A stretch of DNA of 64,000 nt, taken from NCBI RefSeq assembly GCF_047126315.1, contig NZ_CP138953.1, positions 1,984,001 to 2,048,000 on the forward strand. The letters run 5' to 3'. Shown piece after piece: positions 50,865-58,415 of this stretch. The position numbers were made by a program, and so were the translations under genes. This DNA comes from Shimia sp022448905. Its GTDB lineage: Bacteria; Pseudomonadota; Alphaproteobacteria; Rhodobacterales; Rhodobacteraceae. The notes under the pieces are model-generated. The model saw nothing but the letters and a program-made list of their open reading frames with translations, was not told the origin of the DNA and did no database searches. Within the stretch, counting starts at the first letter, position 1. Every line of letters starts with the position of its first letter.

Positions 50865-51656
50865 TGAGGGTAGGGCGGTTGCGTAGCCTCGCTCCATGAC
50901 CAAACGTAGCCCCTTCCGTTGCTTTCGAACGTCACCAGAAATCATTCGCTTGGCGGTGATGATGTATATCCGGTTTCCACTGTCGCTCAGGAACGTCGAA
51001 GATCTGCTACACGAACGCGGCATCGACGTGAGTTATGAATCTGTTCGGTTTTGGTGGCTGAGGTTTGGGCCGAAATTCTCCTCGGAAATCCGCAAGAGAC
51101 GATCTCAATCGATGCGTTGTCACTCGAACTGGAAATGGCATCTGGACGAGATGTTTGTGAAGATAAACGGCGAGCGGTACTACCTTTGGCGGGCTGTCGA
51201 TCACGAGGGCGAAGTCTTGGAAAGCTATGTGACAAAGACCCGAGATAAGAAGGCAGCATTGAAATTTCTCAAGAAATCAATGCGTAGGTATGGCCGCCCA
51301 AATGCGGTCGTGACAGACAAGCTACGCTCTTACGGCGCCGCGTTGAAGGAAATTGGCAACGCGGACCGGCAAGAAACTGGCCGCTGGGTGAATAATCGAG
51401 CCGAGAATTCCCATCTTCCATTTCGACGAAGGGAGAGGGCGATGCTGCGCTTCCGGCGATTGCGAAGTCTGCAGAGGTTCGTGTCCGTCCACGCCTCTGT
51501 TCTCAACCTATTCGACTCGGAGCGCTGTCTCCAATCCAGACCAAATTTCAAGTTAAACCGTGCTGCTGCTCTCTCTGAGTGGCGCCAACTTTGTGCGGAT
51601 TAAAGAGCAGCATCACTGTCCCAGCTGAGACGAGCCCGAATCCGTCTGACAGCACC
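50839..51656 (+). mobile_element. IS6-family element, copy 4 (818 bp)
   Basis: The right end is TCTGACAGCACC. The left TGTCAGAGG is preceded by GACTT, diverging from the GGTNN seen elsewhere. It overlaps the 3' end of the histidine kinase reading frame. Confidence 0.9.
50896..51603 (+). CDS. IS6-family transposase
   Basis: This 235-residue protein has a complete DDE set (WHLDEMF, VTDKLRSYG, NNRAENSHLP). It differs by a few residues from the others, for example WWLRFGPKFSSE in the HTH region. Confidence 0.92.
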   Translation: MTKRSPFRCFRTSPEIIRLAVMMYIRFPLSLRNVEDLLHERGIDVSYESVRFWWLRFGPKFSSEIRKRRSQSMRCHSNWKWHLDEMFVKINGERYYLWRAVDHEGEVLESYVTKTRDKKAALKFLKKSMRRYGRPNAVVTDKLRSYGAALKEIGNADRQETGRWVNNRAENSHLPFRRRERAMLRFRRLRSLQRFVSVHASVLNLFDSERCLQSRPNFKLNRAAALSEWRQLCAD

Positions 51657-51796
51657 GTTTGGCCGCTACGGCTATCGGCAGATCGCGGCTCTGCTCAGAG
51701 AGGCGGGTTGGTCCGTGAGTGATGGTCGTGTCGAACGGCTATGGCGACGAGAGGGGCTGAAGGTTCCAGCAAAACAACCGAAGAAGGGGCGGCTTT
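51657..51796 (+). pseudogene. IS3-family transposase (OrfB) internal fragment
   Basis: The plus strand encodes RYGYRQIAALLREAGW, RVERLWRREGLKVP and KKGRLW, the classic HTH/linker region of IS3-family OrfB integrases. The fragment is bounded by IS6 copies 4 and 5 on both sides. Confidence 0.8.
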
Positions 51797-52601
51797 GGTC
51801 ATGTCAGAGGAAACCGGCTTGAGACGAATAGGGTGGGGCGGTAGCGTTACGCTATGCCAAAACCATCCTCATTTCGCTACTTCAAAACCAGCCCTGAGAT
51901 CATCCGCCTTGCAGTGATGATGTACATTCGGTTTCTACTGTCGCTCAGGAACGTCGAAGATCTGCTACACGAACGCGGCATCGACGTGAGCTATGAGTCC
52001 GTTCGGTTTTGGTGGCAACGGTTCGATCCCAAATTCGCAAGAGACGATCTCAGTCAATGCGTTGCCACTCAAATTGGAAATGGCATCTGGACGAAATGTT
52101 CGTGAAGATCAACGGCGAGAGGTACTACCTTTGGCGGGCCGTTGATCATGAGGGTGAGGTCCTAGAAAGCTATGTGACGAAGACGCGAGATCGGAAGGCA
52201 GCATTGAAATTTTTCAAGAAATCAATGCGTAGGTTTGGCCGTCCTGAAGTAATCGTCACAGACAAGCTTCGATCCTACAGTGCAGCATTGAAGGTAATTG
52301 GCAACGCAGGTCGGCAGGAAACAGGTCGCTGGGTGAACAACCGAGCAGAAAACTCGCACCTGCCTTTTCGACGAAGAGAACGTGCCATGCAGCGTTTCCG
52401 GCGGCTACGAAGTTTGCAAAAGTTCGCTTCAGTCCACGCTTCTGTTCTCAACCTCTTCAATTCGGAGCGCAGTCTCTATTCTAGACAAAATTTCGAACTG
52501 AACCGTGGCGCCGCTCTGACCGAGTGGCGCCAACTTTGCGCCGAATAAAGGGCAGAAAATCTGTCCTAGCTGAGACTCGTTCGAATTAGTCTGACAGCAC
52601 C
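51797..52601 (+). mobile_element. IS6-family element, copy 5 (805 bp, 13-bp internal deletion)
   Basis: Left end GGTCATGTCAGAGG, right end TCTGACAGCACC. The length is 13 bp less than intact copies. The missing bases are exactly one unit between two AAATTCGCA repeats present in copy 2. Confidence 0.9.
51854..52548 (+). pseudogene. Frameshifted IS6-family transposase
   Basis: The N-terminal part is read in one frame until about FDPKFA, and a second frame carries everything from IRKRRSQS onward with the catalytic residues intact. The frameshift is due to a 13-bp deletion near 52040. It is otherwise close to copy 2. Confidence 0.88.
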
Positions 52602-52668
52602 TCAGTGTGGAGTAAAGGGCAATGGAACTGTCCTAACTGAGACGAGTTCGAATCCGTCTGACAGCACC
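52602..52668 (+). mobile_element. Solo right end of another IS6-family element (67 bp)
   Basis: The fragment begins near the transposase stop (TCAGTGTGGAGTAAAGGGC) and ends GTCTGACAGCACC, directly after copy 5. Copy 5 is thus nested at, or recombined with, an older copy. Confidence 0.8.
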
Positions 52669-52794
52669 ATTTTTCGAGAAAATGAGGTTGCGTGGAGGGA
52701 GCCAGGTTGATAACAATCTTCTGGTGTCAAATTGATACCTTCTGGATGTCAAATTGTGAGAAAAGTAATATAAGAAAACGAAAGTAAGTAAAAT

Positions 52795-53238
52795 ATGACG
52801 AATGAAAATGTAGCAATTTCGAGAAAAAAACTTGATATTGAAGCACCATTGGTCGCTTCTGAAATCCTCGATAAGTGTATGTACACTGGCTTATTTGGAT
52901 CAATCGACTCAATGAGGATGGCGGAAGCTTCAGAAGTTATTCTGAGAAGGTGTGAAAGCGAAAAATCTGAATATATGATCATTGATCTTGCAAATGTAGA
53001 TGCAATAGATTCAGCAGTCGCTCAAAACATTGTGACGTTATCACAATCACTATCTCTCATGGGGGTATCATCAATTATATGTGGTATACGTGGAGACTTA
53101 GCAAGAGTGCTAGCTCTGACAAAGGTTTCCTTCGGTAATGTTAGAATTTTTTCAAACCTTAAGACATCAATTGTATATGTTCTGGAAATGCAGGGGAAAG
53201 AAATAACGCAGAAAGAAAAAATTGCGCGAGATCTATAA
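52795..53238 (+). CDS. RsbS-like STAS-domain protein
   Basis: This 147-residue STAS protein has YMIIDLANVDAIDSAVAQNIV near residue 63-83, with Ser at the position phosphorylated in RsbS/RsbR (IDSAVA). LMGVSSIICGIRGDLARVLAL follows. In partner-switching systems the kinase RsbT phosphorylates this Ser and is then released. It overlaps the rsbT-like gene by 17 bases. The gene is AT-rich and unlike the core genes in base use. Confidence 0.85.
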   Translation: MTNENVAISRKKLDIEAPLVASEILDKCMYTGLFGSIDSMRMAEASEVILRRCESEKSEYMIIDLANVDAIDSAVAQNIVTLSQSLSLMGVSSIICGIRGDLARVLALTKVSFGNVRIFSNLKTSIVYVLEMQGKEITQKEKIARDL

Positions 53239-53644
53239 GTCAATACCAATAATAACTTTTAGTGATGTTCGGGTTGTATCCTGCATAATTAGAAGCGTGG
53301 CGCAAAGAATAAATTTTGCTAACTTTGATATTGCAAACTTGCAGCTCGCATCAGCGGAAATCTCTACTAATATCCTTAAATATGCGAGCTCAGGAAATGT
53401 CAGTATATATGTAGGTTACGATTCAAATGAAATTCGGCTTGTATTCGAAGATGATGGGCCTGGTATAAAGTTTCCACAACTAGCACTACTAGATGGATAT
53501 ACAACATTTCATGAGGCGAGTTTGGGTATTGGTCTTGGAGCCGCGAATAGAAGTGTTGACCAGTTAATACTGAAAAACTTAAAACCTAACGGTCTCCGTG
53601 TTTGCCTTGTTAAAAAGCTGGGACGTAGGTCAAGTACTGTATAA
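53222..53644 (+). CDS. RsbT-like serine kinase / anti-sigma ATPase
   Basis: This 140-residue GHKL ATPase has the N box (AEISTNILKYA), G1 (EDDGPGI) and the C-terminal LGIGLGAANRSV typical of RsbT. It should phosphorylate and bind the adjacent RsbS-like protein, and when free activate a partner. Start is a TTG inside the end of the rsbS-like gene. No RsbR, RsbU or sigma-B gene is present nearby. Confidence 0.85.
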   Translation: MREIYKSIPIITFSDVRVVSCIIRSVAQRINFANFDIANLQLASAEISTNILKYASSGNVSIYVGYDSNEIRLVFEDDGPGIKFPQLALLDGYTTFHEASLGIGLGAANRSVDQLILKNLKPNGLRVCLVKKLGRRSSTV

Positions 53645-53731
53645 CTAAAATGTACTACATTTTAGAAAAATAATAAAGTAGTGATGAGCTGTAATGAGTT
53701 TTAAGGGGAAGAAGAGAAATGGGGTGAAAAA

Positions 53732-55366
53732 TTGAATATAGAAAGACATTTTTTTGAGAATATTAGGCAGGTCTTTCTTTCGATAGCCGGATTTCTTGAG
53801 TCTGGCCTTGTTGTTCTCGATAAAAATAATAGTGTGGATGTTATAAACAGTGCCGCGCTCGACTTACTGAATGCTTCTGATCAGTCGCTGGAGGAATGTG
53901 TCGACCAAAAATTCTCCTCGATAAGTGCAATATCTAAAAATATAAGTGATAAGATAGAGCAACTTTTATTTACCAATAAGAAGAGACAGTTTAGCGAGCA
54001 GGTAAAGTCTTCAAATGAGAGGGTTATACGCATTAGGGCAATTAAGAAGCTTTCCTGGACAATTGTAGTAATAGATGACTTAACTTCAACTAAGGGCCTT
54101 TTGTATGAGGCGACACATGATTACTTAACTCAATTATACAATAGGCGATTTTTCGAAAGTCGATTGGGTGTATTGTTGGAAGGTTCAGGTCAATATGAAT
54201 CTAGTGATGTAGTCGCTTTTATTGACCTAAATGGGTTTAAAATCATAAATGATTTAGCTGGGTACATATGTGGCGATGAAGTTCTTAAAATGGTTTCAAC
54301 CTCAATATTGAGCTATATCGGGCCTTCAGATGTAGCATCCAGAGTTGGAGGGGATGAGTTTGCGATAATTTTTAAGAATACTTCTCTTGAGAACGCTAAG
54401 AGTTCGATTGGCCTGATGAGAAAAAGAGTAAATGAAATCATAGTTCATCATAGAGGGGATCGTATTCGAGTAGACTTTTCGGCTGGTTTAACAAAGTTGG
54501 ACTCTGGAAATTTCAAAAATGTTGGAGATTTAATTTCATATTTGATGGCCGTTTGTAGAGTGGCTAAATCATCTGAGGCTGACAAAATACTTGCTGTTAG
54601 ATCAAGGGAAATTGATAAAAGTATCATAATTACTGACTCTGGCATATCAAACTCAATTGCTAATGCTCTTTTGGATAACGAGTTTGTTCTTTTTGGTCAA
54701 AAAATTGAAAGTAGAATTGACAAATCATCGCAGAATTTTGAAATTCTTCTTCGACTGAAATCTGCATCAGGAGAGTATATTTCTCCCGCGGTTTTTCTTC
54801 CGGTGGCAGAAAGGTTTAGGATGATGAGTGATATCGACCAGTGGGTTATTATTAACTCGTTTAAAAATTCAAAAAAGGGTTTAAGATTCTTTATAAATAT
54901 TTCCGGTAATTCATTCTGTGACTTAGATTTTCCAAAATTTGTTGAACTTGAGGCAGCGCGATATAGTGTAGATCCAAACGAAATTGTTTTTGAGATTACT
55001 GAGACGCAAGCGTTAAGTAATCTTGAAGCCGCCCGGGCAAATATTGTGTATCTCCAAAGACTAGGTTTTAAAATTGCTTTAGATGATTTTGGTGCGGGAT
55101 TTTCCTCTCTTTTGTATCTCAAAAGCCTACCGGTCGATATACTCAAAATTGACGGTCAAATTGTAAAGGAAATGCACTATGATAATATTTCTTTTAATAT
55201 GGTTAAGATGATCTGTAGTATGGCTAAAGAAATGAGCCTTGAGGTTGTTGTGGAGTTTGTTCATTGCAAAGAAGTATATGAATTGCTCATCAAATTTGAT
55301 GTTGATTTTCTGCAGGGTTTCTATTTACATGAGCCGACTGAGCTGATTGATCTGACAAACATTTGA
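53732..55366 (+). CDS. GGDEF-EAL protein (c-di-GMP synthase/phosphodiesterase) with PAS-like N-terminus
   Basis: This 544-residue protein has a PAS-like region (VLDKNNSVDVINSAALDLL, to about residue 110). GGDEF follows with an intact RVGGDEFAII near residue 210. The EAL domain has FEILLRL (Glu kept), INISGNSF, FEITETQ, LDDFGAGFSSL, ILKIDG and EFVH in place of the usual EGVE. Both activities look possible. It follows the RsbS/RsbT pair with an 87-bp gap and starts at a TTG after GGGGTG. There is no membrane helix, so input probably comes from RsbT. Confidence 0.87.
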   Translation: MNIERHFFENIRQVFLSIAGFLESGLVVLDKNNSVDVINSAALDLLNASDQSLEECVDQKFSSISAISKNISDKIEQLLFTNKKRQFSEQVKSSNERVIRIRAIKKLSWTIVVIDDLTSTKGLLYEATHDYLTQLYNRRFFESRLGVLLEGSGQYESSDVVAFIDLNGFKIINDLAGYICGDEVLKMVSTSILSYIGPSDVASRVGGDEFAIIFKNTSLENAKSSIGLMRKRVNEIIVHHRGDRIRVDFSAGLTKLDSGNFKNVGDLISYLMAVCRVAKSSEADKILAVRSREIDKSIIITDSGISNSIANALLDNEFVLFGQKIESRIDKSSQNFEILLRLKSASGEYISPAVFLPVAERFRMMSDIDQWVIINSFKNSKKGLRFFINISGNSFCDLDFPKFVELEAARYSVDPNEIVFEITETQALSNLEAARANIVYLQRLGFKIALDDFGAGFSSLLYLKSLPVDILKIDGQIVKEMHYDNISFNMVKMICSMAKEMSLEVVVEFVHCKEVYELLIKFDVDFLQGFYLHEPTELIDLTNI

Positions 55367-55528
55367 TTTATTATAGGGTGTTGTGCTTTTAACCGGCTTG
55401 CTTTTTCTTAGCTTAAGGGTTTTATTAAGTATTTTGTCGTTTATATATTCTTGCAGCGAAAGGAGATATAGATTGTAACTTTTAATGTACAATCCTATTT
55501 TACGCTTACCAAAGCTTAGGGTCAGGAC

Positions 55529-55918
55529 TCATAGCCAGTAAATAACGAGAGCTGCGAGGGCGATGGCGGACAGGAAGACCTTCGGGCATCTGTCGTATCC
55601 AGTTGCGACCCGCCGCCGATCCTTCAACCTGCCGAACATGATTTCGATCTGGTTGCGCCGTTTGTAGCGGCGCTTATCGTACTTTACAGTCTTTTTGCGC
55701 CGCTTTCGACCAGGGATGCAAGCGCGTATCCCTTTGTCTTTCAACGCTTCTCGGAACCAATCGGCGTCATAACCCCGATCTCCAAGCAGCCAGTCCACTT
55801 TGGGCAATCTGCTCACCAATGCCCGCGCGCCGATGTAGTCGCTGACTTGCCCGGCTGTAACGAACAGGTTGAGAGGGCGTCCCCGGCTGTCGCAGATGGC
55901 GTGCAGCTTGGTATTCAT
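55529..55918 (-). CDS. IS5-family transposase OrfB
   Basis: This 129-residue C-terminal half has GMNTKLHAICDSRGRP, LLGDRGYDADWF (catalytic Asp) and RNQIEIMFGRLKD (Glu region). It is expressed as a fusion with OrfA by a -1 frameshift at an A5G6 run near 55950. Confidence 0.9.
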   Translation of the reverse strand: MNTKLHAICDSRGRPLNLFVTAGQVSDYIGARALVSRLPKVDWLLGDRGYDADWFREALKDKGIRACIPGRKRRKKTVKYDKRRYKRRNQIEIMFGRLKDRRRVATGYDRCPKVFLSAIALAALVIYWL

Positions 55919-55938
55919 ACCGCCCTTGGTTCGGCCAA

Positions 55939-56286
55939 TCAGGCGTCCTCGCCCCCCTTTTTGACGCCCAAACTGGTCGCGGTTCGGTGAGCCTTGAGGT
56001 AGGTGGCGTCAATCATCACAGTCCTCTCTTCGCCGTGTTCGGCAGCCAGACCTACCATCATCTGCGCGAAGATACCTTTGTCGCTCCAACGCTTCCAACG
56101 GTTGTACAGCGTCTTGTGCGGCCCGTACTCCGCAGGTGCATCGCGCCACCGCAACCCATTGCGATTAATAAAGATAATCCCGCTCAAGACACGTCGATCA
56201 TCGACGCGTGGTTTGCCGTGGGATTTAGGAAAGAAGGGCTCAAGACGCGCCATCTGCGCGTCCGTCAACCAGAAAAGATCAGACAT
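55939..56286 (-). CDS. IS5-family transposase OrfA
   Basis: This 115-residue protein has FWLTDAQMARLEPFFPK and RWRDAPAEYGPHKTLYNRW. It carries the first catalytic Asp (MIDATYLKAHR). The reading frame ends soon after KKGGEDA, just past the slippery run, and the matching -1 frame continues into OrfB. Confidence 0.88.
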   Translation of the reverse strand: MSDLFWLTDAQMARLEPFFPKSHGKPRVDDRRVLSGIIFINRNGLRWRDAPAEYGPHKTLYNRWKRWSDKGIFAQMMVGLAAEHGEERTVMIDATYLKAHRTATSLGVKKGGEDA

Positions 56287-56372
56287 GTTCACCGCTCGTT
56301 TTCAAACCGTGAAGCATGCCATTAGACGGAAATCAATGGGTCCTGACCCTAGAACTTCAAATCTTGGCCCTT

Positions 56373-56460
56373 CAAATTGACAGATAACGCCCTCATCGAA
56401 GGCTTCAACGGGAAGTTTCGGGTAAAGCGACTGGATACGCACTGGTCCATTGATCAGCCC
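56373..56460 (+). pseudogene. IS3-family OrfB C-terminal fragment (plus strand)
   Basis: The plus strand encodes KLTDNALIEGFNGKFR and LDTHW, the third catalytic region of IS3-family integrases (DNAxxExFxGxFR). Only this piece remains, next to the IS5 right end. Confidence 0.7.
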
Positions 56461-56484
56461 CACCCAAGTGGTCCAGTTTGATTG

Positions 56485-56690
56485 TTAGTGCATGATTGGC
56501 CTCTGGTCCATCGGGACGACGGTTTCCGGCGCCGGCGGGCGGTAGCCCAGAGCACTATGCGGTCGTTTGGTGTTGTAGTGTTTCCTCCATTGTTCGATCA
56601 GGATTTGAGCCTCGCGCAGGCTGTAGAAGACCTCACCGTTTAGAAACTCGTCGCGGAACCGGGCGTTGAAGCTTTCGAAGTATCCGTTCC
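56485..56690 (-). pseudogene. IS3-family OrfB C-terminal fragment (minus strand)
   Basis: The minus strand encodes ESFNARFRDEFLNGE, KHYNTKRPHSALGYRPPAPE and a stop codon. It is a different piece of an IS3-family transposase and ends at the left end of IS6 copy 6. Confidence 0.82.
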
Positions 56691-57508
56691 GGCAGTGTCA
56701 GAGGGATGTGACTTGAGGCGGGCAGGTTGGGGAAGTAGCGTTCAGGCATGGCCAACAAATCTCCCTTTCGCTACTTTCGCACCTTCCCAGAAGTCATCCG
56801 CCTAACGGTGATGGTGTACATCCGGTTTCCGCTTTCGCTTCGGAATGTGGAGGACCTCCTGCATGAACGAGGTATCGACGTAAGCTACGAATCCGTACGC
56901 TTTTGGTGGCAGAGGTTTGGCCCCAAATTTGCGTCAGAAATCCGTAAGAAGCGAACTCAAATCATGCGTCATCACTCGAACTGGAAATGGCACCTGGATG
57001 AAATGTTCGTGAAGATCAATGGCGAACGGCACTATCTTTGGCGGGCCGTCGATCACGAAGGTGAAGTTCTGGAAAGGTATGTGACAAAGAAACGAGACAA
57101 GAAAGCAGCATTGAAATTCCTTAAGAAATCAATGCGCAGCTATGGCCGACCTGAAGTCATTGTGACCGACAAGCTTCGATCCTATGGTGCTGCGTTGAAG
57201 GACATCGGCAGTGCTGATCGACAGGAATCGGGGCGCTGGGAAAACAATCGCGCCGAAAACTCGCACTTGCCCTTTCGACGAAGGGAGCGGGCGATGCAGC
57301 GCTTTCGGCGACTTCGAAGTTTGCAGAAATTCGCCTCCGTCCACGCCTCGGTCCTCAACCTCTTCAATTCGGAACGTAGCCACTACTCTAGACCAAACTT
57401 CAAGTTGAACCGCGCCGCCGCCCTCGCCGAGTGGCGGGGTCTCTGTGTGGAATAACGGGCAACGGAACTGTCCTAACTCAGACGAGTTCGAAGCCGTCTG
57501 ACAGCACC
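56691..57508 (+). mobile_element. IS6-family element, copy 6 (818 bp)
   Basis: Left end GGCAGTGTCAGAGG, right end TCTGACAGCACC, length 818 bp. It is joined directly to truncated copy 7. Confidence 0.92.
56748..57455 (+). CDS. IS6-family transposase
   Basis: This 235-residue protein has an intact DDE triad. Divergent residues include KKRTQIMRHHSN and ENNRAENS instead of VNNRAENS. Confidence 0.9.
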   Translation: MANKSPFRYFRTFPEVIRLTVMVYIRFPLSLRNVEDLLHERGIDVSYESVRFWWQRFGPKFASEIRKKRTQIMRHHSNWKWHLDEMFVKINGERHYLWRAVDHEGEVLERYVTKKRDKKAALKFLKKSMRSYGRPEVIVTDKLRSYGAALKDIGSADRQESGRWENNRAENSHLPFRRRERAMQRFRRLRSLQKFASVHASVLNLFNSERSHYSRPNFKLNRAAALAEWRGLCVE

Positions 57509-58254
57509 TCCCTTTAGCTACTTTCGTACCTCCCCAGAAGTCATCCGCTTGGCTGTGATGATGTACATTCGGTTTCCTCTTTCGCTCCGTAATGTCGAGG
57601 ATCTGCTACACGAACGCGGCATCGACGTGAGCTATGAGTCTGTTCGGTTTTGGTGGCAACGGTTCGGTCCCAAATTCGCATCGGAAATCCGCAAGAGACG
57701 ATCCCAATCGATGCGTTGTCACTAGAACTGGAAATAGCATCTGGACGAGATGTTTGTGAAGATCTGCGGCCAGCGATACTACCTTTGGCGGGCCGTTGAT
57801 CACGAGGGTGAAGTCCTGTAAAGCTATGTCACGAAGACGCGAGATCGGAAGGCAGCATTGAAATTTCTTAAAAAATCAATGCGCCGCTACGGTCGGCCAG
57901 GCACGCTCGTTACCGACAAACTCCGCTCTTACGGTGCTGCGATGAGTGAAACTGGCAACGCGGACAGGCAAGAAACTGGCCGCTGGGTGAACAATCGCGC
58001 AGAGAATTCCAATCTGCCATTTCGGCGAAGAGAGAGGGCGATGCTGCGCTTCCGGCGATTGCGAAGTCTGCAGGAATTCGCGTCCGTCCACGCCTCTGTT
58101 CTCAACCTCTAAAATTCGGAGCGCAGTCTCTATTCTAGACAACATTTCAAACTGAACCGCGTCGCCGCTTTGGCCGAGTGGCTCCAACTTTGCGTTGAAT
58201 AAAGGGCAGAAATCCTGTCCTAGATGAGACGAGTACGAATCCGTCTGGCAGCGT
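57509..58254 (+). pseudogene. Left-truncated, nonsense-ridden IS6-family element, copy 7
   Basis: The sequence begins inside the transposase (near the YFRTSPEVIR position), without a left end, and carries several stops: TAG near 57724, TAA near 57819 and TAA near 58109. The right end is degenerate (GTCTGGCAGCGTC). It is the oldest-looking IS6 copy and abuts the giant surface-protein gene. Confidence 0.88.
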
Positions 58255-58415
58255 CAGGTGGGGCTGATCAGAAGAAACTGATTTCACGCAAAGAAATAAG
58301 TTGCGATAGTAACGTGAGGCTGCTTAGCTTTCCGTGTTTGGCACATAAAAGAACGACAGACGGATTATCGAAACCCAATAAATGGTTCGCACGCTCTTGT
58401 TGTATGGTGGAAATA

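Larger units (their letters stand above)
55519..56349 (-). mobile_element. IS5-family element (IS427-like)
   Basis: The 831-bp element has ends GGGTCAGGAC and GTCCTGACCC flanked by TA on both sides, a 2-bp target duplication. It lies between the GGDEF-EAL gene and IS3 remnants. Confidence 0.88.
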
